Source: Brevundimonas albigilva (GTDB taxonomy: Bacteria; Pseudomonadota; Alphaproteobacteria; Caulobacterales; Caulobacteraceae). Taken from it: DNA of 64,000 nt. The first letter of the stretch is position 1. Each line of letters opens with the position of its first letter. The notes beneath the pieces were generated by a model, which worked only from the letters and a program-made list of their open reading frames with translations, had not been told where the DNA came from and made no database searches. Below are positions 49,259 through 59,964 of this stretch, in pieces. Both the position numbers and the translations under genes were made by a program. The DNA lies in assembly GCF_023503965.1 (NCBI RefSeq), contig NZ_CP097298.1, forward strand, positions 682,001-746,000, given 5' to 3'.

Positions 49259-50929
49259 TTACCCCGCCAACTCCCCGTTCGCGCCGGCCTCGATCAGAGC
49301 GATCGTCTGCGGCAGGCCGTAGATCGCCGCGAACGACCCGAAGCGCGGCCCCTGCGATGCGCCCAGCAGCACTTCGTACAGAGCCCCGAACCACCCCCGC
49401 AAAGGCTCGAACCCATGGTCCTTGCCCACGGCATAGACCTCGTTCTGGATCGCCTCGCCATCGGTCGTGTCCGCCGGCAGGGCCTTCAACCGTTCCGCCA
49501 GATCCAAGAGCGCCGCCTTTTCCTTCGCGTCCGGCAGACGGTAGGACTTCGCCGGCTTCACGAAGTCCTCGTAGTAGTTCAGCGCGTGGTCCATCAGCCG
49601 GTCGAGCAGCGGCTCATTTTCCGGGGTCGCTTCCGGCAGGTAGCGCGCGAAATAGGCCCACAGCTGATCCTTGCTGGACGCATTGGCCACCCCCACCAGG
49701 TTCAGCAGCAGGGCGAACGACACCGGCGACGTATGCGACGGCGGATCGCCGGCGTGGATCGACCAGACGGCGTTGTCGATCCGCTTGGCCGGCTCCTGCG
49801 TCTTGTAGCTTTCGACGAAGGCCAGATAGTCGTCGATCGCCCGCGGAATGACGTTGAAATGCAGGCTCTTGGCCGACTTCGGCGACTGGAACATGTACCA
49901 CGACAGGCTCTCGGGCGTGCCGTAGCGCAGCCATTCCTCCATCGTCAGGCCGTTGCCCTTGGACTTGGAGATCTTCTTGCCCTCGATGTCGAGGAAGAGT
50001 TCGTAGTTGAAGCCTTCCGGCGGCGTGCCGCCCAACGCGCGACAGACCTTGGACGATTCCCGCACGCTTTCGATCAGGTCCTTGCCCGACATCTCGTAGT
50101 CGACATCCAGCGCGGTCCAGCGCATGGCCCAGTCCGGCTTCCACTGCAGCTTCACATGGCCGCCGGTGACCGGAACCTCGGTGCGTCCGCCGGCCGGATC
50201 GTCGAAGACGATGGTGCCCTTTTCGACGTTCCGCTCCAGCGTCGGAACCTGCAGCACATGGCCGGTGATCGGGCTGATCGGCAGGAACGGCGAATAGGTC
50301 GCCCGGCGTTCCTCGCCCAGGGTGGGCAGCATGATGGCCTGGACCGCATCGAATCGTTCCAGCAGGCGCAGCAGCACTTCGTCGAACCGACCCGACCTGT
50401 AGGTCTCGGTCGAGGACATGAACTCGTAGTCGAAGCCGAACGAGTCCAGGAAGGCCCGCAGCCGCGCGTTGTTGTGCGCGCCGAAGCTGTCGTGCGTGCC
50501 GAACGGATCGCGCACCTGGGTCAGGGGCTTGTGCAGGTCTTCGGCTAGCATTTCCGGATTGGGGATGCCCTCCGGCACCTTCCTCAGCCCGTCCATGTCG
50601 TCGGAGAAGGCGATCAGACGCGTCGGCCAATGGTCGCCGGTCAGGGCGCGGAAGGCGTTGCGCACCATGGTCGTGCGCGCCACCTCGCCGAAGGTGCCCA
50701 TGTGCGGCAGGCCCGAGGGACCGTAGCCGGTCTCCAGGATCACCGACCGTTGCAAGGCCTCGAACGTCGCCAGCGCCTCGTCGGTCTTGCCGGCGTCGAT
50801 CAGCAGTTTGGCCGCGTCACGCTCGGCGTCGCTCAGCCGCTTCTTGAGCACATGGGCCAGAAGATTGCGGGCTTGTTCGAAAGGCCACGAGCGGGCCTCG
50901 CGGGCGAGGGTTTCGAGGTTCTGCAGCAT
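49259..50929 (-). CDS. lysK: Class I lysyl-tRNA synthetase
   Basis: Charges tRNA-Lys. 556 residues from ATG 50929 (a GTG at 50953 is alternative; neither has a clear ribosome site). The HIGH-type motif is in [10 protein letters not shown] and the KMSKS-type motif in [10 protein letters not shown], so it is the archaeal-like class I enzyme normal for alphaproteobacteria, not LysS. Length and C-terminal anticodon-binding domain look complete. Confidence 0.96.
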   Translation of the reverse strand: MLQNLETLAREARSWPFEQARNLLAHVLKKRLSDAERDAAKLLIDAGKTDEALATFEALQRSVILETGYGPSGLPHMGTFGEVARTTMVRNAFRALTGDHWPTRLIAFSDDMDGLRKVPEGIPNPEMLAEDLHKPLTQVRDPFGTHDSFGAHNNARLRAFLDSFGFDYEFMSSTETYRSGRFDEVLLRLLERFDAVQAIMLPTLGEERRATYSPFLPISPITGHVLQVPTLERNVEKGTIVFDDPAGGRTEVPVTGGHVKLQWKPDWAMRWTALDVDYEMSGKDLIESVRESSKVCRALGGTPPEGFNYELFLDIEGKKISKSKGNGLTMEEWLRYGTPESLSWYMFQSPKSAKSLHFNVIPRAIDDYLAFVESYKTQEPAKRIDNAVWSIHAGDPPSHTSPVSFALLLNLVGVANASSKDQLWAYFARYLPEATPENEPLLDRLMDHALNYYEDFVKPAKSYRLPDAKEKAALLDLAERLKALPADTTDGEAIQNEVYAVGKDHGFEPLRGWFGALYEVLLGASQGPRFGSFAAIYGLPQTIALIEAGANGELAG

Positions 50930-50970
50930 GGGCCGAGCGTTTGGCCCGTCCACGCGCCCCGGTCAACGCC

Positions 50971-51441
50971 TCAGCGGCGCCGGCCGACCGCCCACGCCGT
51001 GACGGCCGCGCCGGCCGCCACGATCAGCGCGTCCTCGATGACGCCGCTCTTGGTCTGGCCGATCCGCCGCATGGCCCTCTTGCGGCCCGCCAGGGTTAGA
51101 TAGGCCAGCGGCACGGCCGTGCCGACGGCCAGAGCGGCCCCGGTCTTTTCGCGGCCGCGCGGCGCCAGGGCCGCCCCGGCGATGCCGGCGCTCATGACGC
51201 GCGCCAGCAGCCCCAGGAAGACCGTGCGATCCGGCGCGGACTTCATCTTGTCGCCGAACAATTCGCCGACGCCCATCGCCAGGGCTCCGAACTTGAACAG
51301 CGGATGATCCAGCAGGACCAGTCGGCCGGGCGTGCGCGCATGGGCCAGGCGCGCCCCGGCGATGGCGGCCATCGGGGTCATGGACCGGGCGCTGGCGACC
51401 GCGCCGATGAGGACGGAGGGGAGAAGACGGATCGGGTTCAT
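50971..51441 (-). CDS. DUF4126-like membrane protein
   Basis: 156 residues from ATG 51441 (the frame opens to 51468). Several hydrophobic stretches: [51 protein letters not shown] and [26 protein letters not shown] and [10 protein letters not shown] are shared with DUF4126-type proteins. Function unknown. Separated from lysK by 41 bases on the same strand. Confidence 0.75.
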   Translation of the reverse strand: MNPIRLLPSVLIGAVASARSMTPMAAIAGARLAHARTPGRLVLLDHPLFKFGALAMGVGELFGDKMKSAPDRTVFLGLLARVMSAGIAGAALAPRGREKTGAALAVGTAVPLAYLTLAGRKRAMRRIGQTKSGVIEDALIVAAGAAVTAWAVGRRR

Positions 51442-51526
51442 CCGCATCAAACACGCCAGTCGCCGCACGGTTCACAGGCGTCGGCCCCTTGACCCCCTGC
51501 CCGCCTCGTGGCCTGTGCCCGGCCTG

Positions 51527-52611
51527 ATGAAAACCGCCGATTTCGATTTCGACCTGCCCGAGGACCGCATCGCCCTGCGTCCGGCCGATCCGCGCGATTC
51601 CGCCCGTCTGCTGGTGGTCAGGGACGGCGCCCTGGATGACCGGATCATCCGCGACCTGCCCGACTTCCTGCAGCCCGGCGACGCCCTGGTGTTCAACGAC
51701 ACCCGCGTGATCCCCGCCCGCCTTTCCGGCGTCCGCCAGCGTTCCGGACCCGAGGGCGAGCCCCTGGTCGTCGACGTCGAGGCGACCCTGCATCACCGCG
51801 ACGCGCCCGACGTCTGGTCCGCCTTCATGAAGCCCGGCAAGCGCATCAAGCCGGGCGACCGCATCCGCTTCGCACGCGGAACCGACGCCGCCTGCGACCT
51901 GGGCCGGCTGGACGCCACGGTCCAGGCCAAGGGCGAGGACGGCCTGGTCGCGCTGACGTTCGACCTGTCCGGCCCGGCGCTGGACGACGCCATTCGCGAC
52001 GTGGGCGTCATGCCGCTTCCGCCCTACATCGCCGCCAAGCGGCCCGAGGACGATCGCGACCGGTCGGACTACCAGACCGTCTTCGCCGAGCACGACGGAT
52101 CGGTCGCCGCGCCCACGGCGGGACTGCATTTCACCCCCGCCCTGCTCGACGCCATCCGGGCGAAAGGCGTCTCAACCCACGCCGTGACGCTGCACGTGGG
52201 CGCCGGCACCTTCCTGCCGGTCAAGGCCGACGACCTGGCCGACCACAGGATGCACAGCGAATGGGGGGAGGTGTCGGGCGAAACCGCCGCCGCCCTGAAC
52301 GCCGTCCACGCCCGGGGGGGCGCATCGTCTGCGTGGGCACCACTTCCCTGCGCCTGCTGGAAAGCGCGACGGCCGAGGACGGCGAAATCCGTCCCTTCCA
52401 CGGCGATACGGCCATCTTCATCACGCCGGGCTATCGCTTCCGCGCCGTCGACGTTCTGATGACCAACTTCCACCTGCCGAAGTCGACCCTGTTCATGCTG
52501 GTCGGCGCCTTCGCCGGGCTTAAGACGATGAAGGCGGCCTACGCCCACGCCGTAGCCGAAGGCTACCGCTTCTACTCCTACGGCGACGGCTCGCTGCTGT
52601 TCCGCGCCTGA
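51527..52611 (+). CDS. queA: tRNA preQ1(34) S-adenosylmethionine ribosyltransferase-isomerase QueA, frameshifted as read
   Basis: Transfers and isomerises the ribosyl part of SAM onto preQ1 in tRNA to form epoxyqueuosine. About 362 residues. [37 protein letters not shown] and VGAGTFLPV are intact. The frame breaks in a run of seven G (52314-52320); one more G gives [20 protein letters not shown] and the normal end [14 protein letters not shown]...GDGSLLF. It complements the queC-queE-queD operon 9 kb away. Confidence 0.94.
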
Positions 52612-52632
52612 GCCTGATCCGAGGGATCAGGC
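52612..52632. terminator. Hairpin between convergent queA and PBP1A genes
   Basis: A perfect 9-base inverted repeat (GCCTGATCC / GGATCAGGC) with loop GAG starts at the queA stop. No T run. It may stop transcription from both sides with Rho. Confidence 0.45.
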
Positions 52633-52656
52633 CCCGGATTCAGGCGAGAGCGGCCC

Positions 52657-55072
52657 TCAGTAGAGGCCGCTCAGATCCTCGGCCGGCTCTCGTTTGGGCG
52701 GCGGCGGGGCGGACGGCGGCGGCGCGGTGGCGGCCGCAGCGGCCGCGGCCCTCTTGCTCGCGGCGGATCACGTCATAGTAGTTCTGCGGCCCTTCAGGGA
52801 TGACCGGGGCCTGGACCGGCGGCGGCGCCTGGCGCTCGGTGCCCGGCCGGAACGCCTCCTCCACGCCGCGCACCATGCGGAAGACGGCGTTCTTGGGTCG
52901 CACGAAGGGCCGGGCCGGGCGCTGTTCCAGCGCCGTCTGCATGAACTGGGTGAACACCGGCACGGCGGCGGTCGAGCCGGTCTCGCCGTAACCCAGCGGC
53001 CGGTTGTCGTCGAACCCGATGAAGACCCCCACCACGATGTCGGTGGTGAAGCCCACGAACCAGGCCGAGCGATATTCGTTGGTCGTGCCGGTCTTGCCCG
53101 CCACCCAGCGGCCCAGGCCCCGCGCGCCGGTCGCCGTGCCCCGCTGGACCACGCCCTCCAGCATGGAGCTGATCTGATAGGCGGTGATCGGGTCGATGAC
53201 CTGGGTTCCGCGTGGCTGCAGGCGCGGCGATTCCTGGCCCGAGAAGCCGCGGCCGCATTCGCGGCACTGGCGGCCGTCGGCCTTGAAGATCGTTTCGCCG
53301 TTCCGGTCCTGGACGTAGTCGATCAGATAGGGCTGCACCCGGCGCCCGCCATTGGCGAAGGCGGCGTAGGCGGCGGTGATGTCGTAGGGCGTGACCTCGC
53401 CGGCCCCCAACGAGACCGACAGATTGGGCGTCAGGCCCGGCAGGCCCATCCGCTCGGACTGCTCCACGATCCGCTTCATCCCGACCTGCTGGGCCAGGCG
53501 CACGGTCATGACGTTGCGCGACAGCTCCAGGCCGCGCCGGAGCGTCTGCGGCCCGTAGTATTCGCGGCTGTAGTTTTCGGGCGACCAGCGCTGGCCGTTC
53601 GGTCCGCCGGCGAAGCTGATGGGGGCGTCCAGAACGATGGAGGCCGGGGTGAAGTCTCCCTCCAGCGCCGTTGCATAGACGAACGGCTTGAACGACGACC
53701 CCGGCTGGCGCTTGGCCTGGGTCGCGCGGTTGAAGCTGGAGAGCGCGTAGGAATAGCCGCCGACCATCGCCAGCACCCGGCCGGACTGCGGCTCGATGGC
53801 GACCAGGGCGCCGTTGACGCGCGGCACCTGCTTAAGCGCGTACTGGCCGCCCGTCTTCTGCACATGGATCAGGTCGCCGCGCTTCAGCGGCCGGTTGGCG
53901 TTGGCCCAGGCGGCGTCGGCGGCGATCAGGGTTCCGGCGGCGTCATCGCGCGCGGTGCGGATGCGCACCGTATTGCCGCTGACGCTCTCGACGGCGGCGA
54001 CCTCCCACGAGCGACGCTCGGGCGGGGTCTTCTGCTGTTCCAGGGCGGCCTTTTCCCAGCCGTCGGCGAAGTCGGTCGTGCCCCAGGCGCCGCGCCACCC
54101 GTGGCGGCGGTCGTAGTTTTCCAGCCCCTGCATCAACGCCTCGCGCGCGGCCGTCTGCAGCGTGGGGTCCAGGGTGGTGCGCATGTAGAAGCCGCCGGCC
54201 CGCAGCTGTTCGCCGAACTGGGGATTGGCCGCGGCCTGGCGACGCGCCTCTTCCACGAAGAAGTCGGCGTCCTTGTAGTCGGCGCGCTGGGGCGCGTCGC
54301 GGGTGACCAGCGGCGCGGCGCGGGCCTGCTGCAGCTCGGCCTCGGTCAGCCAGCCGCTCTGCTCCATCTCGCCCAGCACCCAGTCGCGCCGGCCCTTGGC
54401 CGCGCCGGGATGGCGCTTGGGATGATAGTTGTTGGGCCCCTTGGGCAGGGCCGCCAGGAAGGCCGCCTCCTGCGGGGTCAGCTGGGCCAGCGACTTGCCG
54501 AAATAGTTGTAGGCGGCCGAGGCGATGCCGAACGACCGATATCCGAGGAAGATCTCGTTCAGATACAGCTCGAGGATCTGCTCCTTGGACAGGGTCGCCT
54601 CCAGGCGGTTGGCCAGGATGGCTTCCTTCAGCTTGCGGTTCAGGCTGGTCTCGTTGGTCAGCAGGACGTTCTTGGCCACCTGCTGGGTGATGGTCGACCC
54701 GCCTTCCAGCCGTCGCCCGCTGGCCAGGTTCAGCACGTTCTTGATCGAGGCGCGGGCGATGCCCGAAACGTCGATGCCGCCGTGCTGGAAGAAGCTGCGG
54801 TCCTCGGCCGCCAGAAAGGCGTGGATCACGGTGTCCGGAATCTGGTCGTAGGAAACGTAGATTCGGCGCTCGTCGGAGAATTCCCCGATCAGGGTGCCGT
54901 CGCCGGCGTAGACGCGCGTCGCCGTCGGCGGGCGATAGTCGGCCAGCTCGGACGCGTCGGGCAGGTCGTGGAACAGCCAGGCCGCATAGACCGCGACCAC
55001 AAGGCCCGCCAGGGCGATCGCGCCCAGCAGAAGCATTCCGGCCCACACGAACCAGCGTTCGGCAATCTTCAC
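52657..55072 (-). CDS. mrcA: Penicillin-binding protein 1A, frameshifted near the C terminus as read
   Basis: Bifunctional peptidoglycan synthase. One N-terminal membrane helix; glycosyltransferase GT51 domain with the catalytic Glu in AAEDRSFFQHGG and GGSTITQQVAKN; an OB-like linker; transpeptidase domain with the Ser in QPGSSFKPF, SRN, and KTGTT. An indel in 52741-52752 shifts the end; the right frame closes in a Pro/Ala-rich tail ending DLSGLY at TGA 52657, as in related alphaproteobacteria. About 805 residues. Confidence 0.95.
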
Positions 55073-55212
55073 CCATGCACTCCGAAAGACGCGCCCCGAA
55101 CGGCTGCTTTAGCCCGCGTCGCCCCCTTGATGCTAGGGCGCCGATGCAACGCCCCTTCCTCCTCTCCCGTTAGGCCCCATATCGCAAGCCTCACCGCAAA
55201 GGAGCCTGTCCC

Positions 55213-55641
55213 ATGGAAGTCCTGTACCGCGCCCAGTCCACCGCATCCGGCGGCGGCCGCGAAGACGGTCGTTCCGCCACCGACGACGGCAAGATCGACG
55301 TAAAACTGTCCACGCCCAAGGAGATGGGCGGCAAGGGCGGCGACGGCACGAACCCCGAGCAGTTGTTCGCCACCGGCTACGCCGCCTGCTACCTGGGCGC
55401 CCTGCGTCTGGTCAGCGGCAAGGCCGGCACGCCCGTCGGCTCCGACACCAAGGTCACCGCCGGCGTCGGCTTCGGCAAGAACACCAAGGGCGAAGGCTTC
55501 AACTTGGATGTCGACCTGACCGTCTCCGACCACGGCCTGGAGCCGTCCGTCATCGACGACCTGATCCAGAAGGCCCACCAGGTCTGCCCCTACTCCAACG
55601 CCACCCGCGGCAACGTGGACGTGCGGCTGAGCGCCGTGTGA
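55213..55641 (+). CDS. ohr: Organic hydroperoxide resistance protein (OsmC/Ohr)
   Basis: 142 residues, start after AAAGGAG. Redox Cys59 in GYAACYLGALR and Cys125 in HQVCPYSNATRGN are the Ohr pair that reduces organic hydroperoxides with lipoylated proteins. No ohrR next to it. The FAD monooxygenase gene follows 4 bases later. Confidence 0.95.
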   Translation: MEVLYRAQSTASGGGREDGRSATDDGKIDVKLSTPKEMGGKGGDGTNPEQLFATGYAACYLGALRLVSGKAGTPVGSDTKVTAGVGFGKNTKGEGFNLDVDLTVSDHGLEPSVIDDLIQKAHQVCPYSNATRGNVDVRLSAV

Positions 55642-55645
55642 TCTC

Positions 55646-56755
55646 ATGGCCGCCGTCCCGCCCGTCCTGATCGTCGGCGCCGGTCCGGTCGGGTTGGCGG
55701 CGGCCCTCTTCCTGACCCGTCGAGGCGTTGTGGTCCGCATCCTCGACGCCGAGCCCGCGCCGCGCACAACCTCGCGCGCGCTGGGCGTCAATCCCCGCAC
55801 CCTTGACCTCCTTGAGGAAACTGGCGTCACCGACGCCATCCTGGCCGAAGCGCAGCCCATCCGCGCCTTGGCGCTGCACCATCGCGGTCGCCCGCTGGCG
55901 AAGATCACGCCTGACTGGACAGCCCTGGGCGCCCGCCATCCGATGGTCATCCTGCCGCAAGCGCGTTCCGAGGCCCTGTTTATCGACGCCTTGTCCCGTC
56001 TGGGCGTCCAGGTCGAACGGGGCTGCGCGCTCGCCTCCATAGCCCAGACCTGCGACGCGGCGACGGCCGTGCTGGTCGATGGCCAGACCATCACCGCTCC
56101 TGTTGTCTTCGCAGCTGACGGCGCCCATTCTGTCGCCCGGCGGTCTCTGGAGATCGGTTTTCCCGGCGACGGCTGGCCGGAGCCCTGGCATCTGATGGAT
56201 GTGGACCTGGATGGCCCGCCCGCCGATGAGGGCTGGATCGACTTTCAGCCGGACGGCGGCTTCATCTGCCTGCCTTTTTCTGGTCGGTCCTTTCGCCTGT
56301 TCGCCTTCGGTCGCCCCTTGCTCGAACGTATCCCGCACGGCTGGCGCGTGGGGGAAATCCATTGGCGCAGTGAATTCAGGATATCCCACCGCATAGCCGA
56401 ACGGCTGACGATCGGCCGCGTGGCTTTGGGCGGAGACGCCGCCCATATCCATTCTCCCGTGGGGGCGCGGGGCATGAACCTGGGAATCGAGGACGCCTAC
56501 GTCTTCGCGGCCTGCGCCGCCGACTTTTTGAGCGGCGAGACCGATCGTCTCGAATCCTATCACGGCCTGCGCCATCCCGTGGACGCCGCCGTCGTTCGCA
56601 ACGTGCGCGCCCTGACCGGCTTCATTAGGAACACAGGCCCCGTCGCCGAGCTGGCGAAGCGGACGGTCCCTCCCATCGCCATCCGTTTTCCGCCGCTGAT
56701 CAATCGTGTCCTCGGGATCGGCATGGGCCTCGACCACCCGGTCCGCCTGCGCTAA
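55646..56755 (+). CDS. FAD-dependent aromatic monooxygenase-like protein
   Basis: 369 residues. N-terminal FAD-binding [18 protein letters not shown], the [17 protein letters not shown] block and the second FAD motif [26 protein letters not shown] place it in the PheA/TfdB/UbiH flavin hydroxylase family. Substrate unknown. The C-terminal thioredoxin-like domain of larger members is missing. Base use is slightly less biased than its neighbours. Start 4 bases after ohr suggests co-transcription. Confidence 0.85.
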   Translation: MAAVPPVLIVGAGPVGLAAALFLTRRGVVVRILDAEPAPRTTSRALGVNPRTLDLLEETGVTDAILAEAQPIRALALHHRGRPLAKITPDWTALGARHPMVILPQARSEALFIDALSRLGVQVERGCALASIAQTCDAATAVLVDGQTITAPVVFAADGAHSVARRSLEIGFPGDGWPEPWHLMDVDLDGPPADEGWIDFQPDGGFICLPFSGRSFRLFAFGRPLLERIPHGWRVGEIHWRSEFRISHRIAERLTIGRVALGGDAAHIHSPVGARGMNLGIEDAYVFAACAADFLSGETDRLESYHGLRHPVDAAVVRNVRALTGFIRNTGPVAELAKRTVPPIAIRFPPLINRVLGIGMGLDHPVRLR

Positions 56756-56765
56756 TCGCACACCC

Positions 56766-57770
56766 ATGACCTCCCCGCTCGACGCCTCCCCCGATCCGCT
56801 GCTGACGCTGGAACCGACCCGCCGCGTGACGCTGCGCGAAGCCTTCGGGATCGACAGCGACATGACCGTGCCCGCCTTCGCCGAGCGCGACAGCCATGTG
56901 CCCGAGATCGACGACGCCTATCGGTTCGACCCGCAGACCACGATCGCCATCTGCGCCGGCTTCGCCTTCGACCGCCGCGTCATGGTCCAGGGCTATCACG
57001 GCACCGGCAAGTCGACCCATATCGAACAGGTCGCCGCCCGCCTGAACTGGCCGCTGGTGCGCATCAACCTGGACAGCCACGTCAGCCGCATCGACCTGAT
57101 CGGCAAGGACGCCATCGTCCTGCAGGACGGCAAGCAGGTCACCGAATTCCGCGAAGGCATCCTGCCCTGGTCGCTGCAGCGCCCGATCGCCCTGGTGTTC
57201 GACGAATACGACGCCGGCCGCCCGGACGTGATGTTCGTCATCCAGCGCGTGCTGGAGGCGCAGGGCCGTCTGACCCTGCTGGACCAGAACCGCGTGATCC
57301 GGCCCAACCGCTTCTTCCGCCTGTTCGCCACGACCAACACCATCGGCCTGGGCGACACCACCGGCCTGTACCACGGCGCCCAGCAGATCAATCAGGCCCA
57401 GCTGGACCGCTGGAACATCGTCACCACGCTGAACTACCTGGACCACGACGTGGAGGCCGAGATCGTCGTGGCCAAGGCGCCCGAATACGCCACCGCCGAC
57501 GGCCGTCGCCAGGTCGCCGCCATGGTCCGCGTCGCCGACATGACCCGCAACGCCTTCATGAACGGCGACATCTCCACCGTCATGAGCCCGCGCACGGTCA
57601 TCACCTGGGCCCAGAACGCCCTGATCTTCGGCGGCGACGTGGCCCTGAGCTTCCGCCTGACCTTCCTGAACAAGTGCGACGAGCTGGAACGCCCGACCAT
57701 CGCGGAGTTCTATCAGCGCGCCTTCGGCGAGGACCTGCCCGAGGCGGCGACGCGGGTGAAGGTGGGGTGA
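56766..57770 (+). CDS. cobS: Aerobic cobaltochelatase subunit CobS
   Basis: 334 residues from ATG 56766. AAA+ ATPase: Walker [14 protein letters not shown], Walker [13 protein letters not shown], sensor [10 protein letters not shown]. With CobT and CobN it inserts cobalt into hydrogenobyrinate diamide. The cobT gene, often next to cobS in alphaproteobacteria, is not in the window. Homology to MoxR-like ATPases is excluded by the CobS-specific N terminus ([17 protein letters not shown]). Confidence 0.94.
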   Translation: MTSPLDASPDPLLTLEPTRRVTLREAFGIDSDMTVPAFAERDSHVPEIDDAYRFDPQTTIAICAGFAFDRRVMVQGYHGTGKSTHIEQVAARLNWPLVRINLDSHVSRIDLIGKDAIVLQDGKQVTEFREGILPWSLQRPIALVFDEYDAGRPDVMFVIQRVLEAQGRLTLLDQNRVIRPNRFFRLFATTNTIGLGDTTGLYHGAQQINQAQLDRWNIVTTLNYLDHDVEAEIVVAKAPEYATADGRRQVAAMVRVADMTRNAFMNGDISTVMSPRTVITWAQNALIFGGDVALSFRLTFLNKCDELERPTIAEFYQRAFGEDLPEAATRVKVG

Positions 57771-57796
57771 TGCGCTGATCAGCGCGGGAGGATCGG

Positions 57797-58297
57797 ATGC
57801 ACAACCTTCTGGTCGCGATCCTCTTCGGGTCGTTCACGTCTGCGACGCTGCAGACTGAACCCGCGACACCGCCTCCCGAGCGGCTGGACGATGCGGGGGT
57901 ATCGGACTGGCTCGACACCTACATCGAAATGGAAGGATGGGCCGTCATCGCCGCCGACGGGATGGCGGTGGCCTTGGGAAGCCCCGATGGTGTCATTGTG
58001 CGCGCCGATGGCGACCTTCAGGCCCAGATCAGGCACGAATACTACAGGCCGACGACGATTGGCCCCTTTCAGACGTCGTCCAACCTCCAGACTCGCGTGA
58101 TCGACTGCGAAGAACGGCGGCATCGCGTCATCTCAATGACGTTGTTCGAAGGCCACAATCTACATGGGCAACTGGCCAGCCAGAACAACGACTCGGCGTC
58201 CTGGACCACGCCGTCCGAAGGCTCCGTCGCTTATCGGGTGATGGACCGCGTCTGTCGCGCCCCTTCCGAAGGCGAATCTCTGCCGCTGGCGAGATAA
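57797..58297 (+). CDS. Secreted protein resembling surface-adhesin protein E
   Basis: 166 residues with a short signal peptide (LLVAILFGSFTSATLQ). The C-terminal half VIDCEERRHRVISMTLFEG, then SEGSVAYRVMDRVC, has the Cys spacing and closing pattern of SapE-like proteins, small secreted proteins of unknown role. Two mature Cys probably form a disulfide. GC seems lower than its neighbours. Confidence 0.7.
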   Translation: MHNLLVAILFGSFTSATLQTEPATPPPERLDDAGVSDWLDTYIEMEGWAVIAADGMAVALGSPDGVIVRADGDLQAQIRHEYYRPTTIGPFQTSSNLQTRVIDCEERRHRVISMTLFEGHNLHGQLASQNNDSASWTTPSEGSVAYRVMDRVCRAPSEGESLPLAR

Positions 58298-58433
58298 TCG
58301 CCGCCATCTTCCAGCGACGTTCCTCAAATCAAACTCGCCTGTTCCCGGAAACAAGGCGCGTCGCCGCTTATCATTCCAACGCCTGACAAACCGGTTCGAA
58401 CCGGCTAAAGGCTCGCGCCTCGAGAGGATACCC

Positions 58434-59534
58434 ATGGCTCTGAAAGTCGCGATCGTCGGCCTGCCCAACGTCGGCAAGTCCACCCTGTTCAACGCCCTGA
58501 CCAAGACGGCGGCGGCCCAGGCGGCCAACTATCCGTTCTGCACCATCGAGCCGAACACCGGCGACGTGGCGGTGCCCGAGCCGCGTCTGGACGTCCTGGC
58601 CGGCATCGCCGGGTCCAAGGAGATCATCCCCGCCCGCATCACCTTCGTGGACGTGGCGGGCCTGGTGCGCGGCGCCTCCAAGGGCGAGGGCCTGGGCAAC
58701 CAGTTCCTGGCCAACATCCGCGACTGCGACGCCGTGGCCTTCGTCGCCCGCTGCTGCTTCGTCGACGACGACATCACCCACGTCGAGAACCGCATCGACC
58801 CGATCGCCGACCTTGAGATCATCGAGACCGAGCTGATGCTGGCGGACCTGGAAAGCCTGGAACGCCGCCGCGTCCAGGTCGAAAAGCGCGCCAAGGGCGG
58901 CGACAAGGAGAGCCAGCTGAACCTGAAGCTGATCGACCTGGCCCTGGCCCAGCTGAACGCCGGCAAGCCCGCGCGCCTGGCCGAGGTGTCCAAGGATGAC
59001 AAGAAGGCCTGGGACATGCTGCAGCTGCTGACCGCCCTGCCCGCCCTCTATGTCGCCAATGTCGAGGAAGCCTCGGCCGACAAGGGCAACGATCTGTCGG
59101 CCAAGGTCGCCGCGCGCGCCGCCGCCGACAACGCCAACTCCGTCGTCATCTCCGCCCAGATCGAATCCGAGATCGCCGTCCTGGACGACGCCGAACAGAA
59201 GGAATTCCTGGAAACGCTGGGTCTTGAGGAGCCGGGCCTGAACCGACTGATCCGCGAGGCCTATAACCTGCTGGGCCTGCAGACCTATTTCACCGTCGGC
59301 CCCAAGGAGGCGCGCGCCTGGACCATCCACGTGGGCGACACCGCGCCCCAGGCCGCCGGCGTGATCCACACGGACTTCGAAAAGGGGTTCATCCGCGCCG
59401 AGACCATCGCCTATCCCGACTATGTCGCGCTGAAGGGCGAAACCGGCGCCAAGGAAGCCGGCAAGATGCGGGCCGAGGGCAAGAGCTACGTCGTCAAGGA
59501 CGGCGACGTCATGCACTTCCTGTTCAACAACTGA
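58434..59534 (+). CDS. ychF: Redox-regulated ATPase YchF (Obg family)
   Basis: 366 residues. G1 motif GLPNVGKSTLFN, the DVAGLVRGA block and the C-terminal TGS domain (QTYFTVGPKEARAWT, DGDVMHFLFN) are normal. Binds ATP rather than GTP and associates with ribosomes. Its end overlaps the convergent ArsR gene by 11 bases. Confidence 0.96.
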   Translation: MALKVAIVGLPNVGKSTLFNALTKTAAAQAANYPFCTIEPNTGDVAVPEPRLDVLAGIAGSKEIIPARITFVDVAGLVRGASKGEGLGNQFLANIRDCDAVAFVARCCFVDDDITHVENRIDPIADLEIIETELMLADLESLERRRVQVEKRAKGGDKESQLNLKLIDLALAQLNAGKPARLAEVSKDDKKAWDMLQLLTALPALYVANVEEASADKGNDLSAKVAARAAADNANSVVISAQIESEIAVLDDAEQKEFLETLGLEEPGLNRLIREAYNLLGLQTYFTVGPKEARAWTIHVGDTAPQAAGVIHTDFEKGFIRAETIAYPDYVALKGETGAKEAGKMRAEGKSYVVKDGDVMHFLFNN

Positions 59535-59855
59535 CCTTGCGCCCATAGGCGGCCAGGATGGCCGGCACCAGGCCGGGGAACCGCGCGTCCAGTTCGCGGC
59601 TGCGGGTCTGGTTGCGGATTTCGACCCCCTGGCGTTCGCTGCGGATCAGGCCCGCTTCGCGCAGAACCTTCATGTGGTTCGACAGGGACGACTTGGGTAT
59701 CACCCGCTCGCCCAGGTGCGACAGGGCCGAGCATGTTTCCGTCGTTTCGAGCCGAGAAGCTGGGCGTACATCAGCACACGCTCGGGATCGGACAGGGCGT
59801 GCAGGATGGCTTCCGGGCGGACGTCCTCGATCGCGGGGTGAAAAAGCGGTCGCAT
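59524..59855 (-). CDS. ArsR-type winged-helix regulator, frameshifted as read
   Basis: About 110 residues from ATG 59855. The start (IEDVRPEAILHALSDPERVLMYAQLL) and the rest (ETTETCSALSHLGERVIPKSSLSNHMKVLREAGLIRSERQG, split here across frames) are joined by one missing base near 59757. The helix-turn-helix is complete after correction. No clear metal-binding Cys set beyond one Cys, so it may sense something else. Divergent from the SDR gene with a palindrome between. Confidence 0.82.
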
Positions 59856-59898
59856 GACTTTTCATATGCGGCCCCTTGAATGCGAGATCAATTGTTCC

Positions 59899-59912
59899 AA
59901 GTTCCCGAACTT
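59899..59912. promoter_or_regulatory. Operator-like palindrome between arsR-type and SDR genes
   Basis: AAGTTC-CC-GAACTT is a perfect inverted repeat, extended on both sides by TCC / CGGA with one offset base. It lies midway between divergent starts at 59855 and 59965 and is a probable site of the ArsR-type protein. Confidence 0.5.
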
Positions 59913-59964
59913 CGGATGAAAAGGCCAATCCCGGCGCGCTGATCCGAATGAAGAGGAATCGAAC

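Noticed and set aside
52314-52320. Programmed ribosomal frameshift in queA at a G7 run
   Set aside because: No stimulatory structure or conserved slippery heptamer is known for queA, and the other 12 shifts argue for an error.
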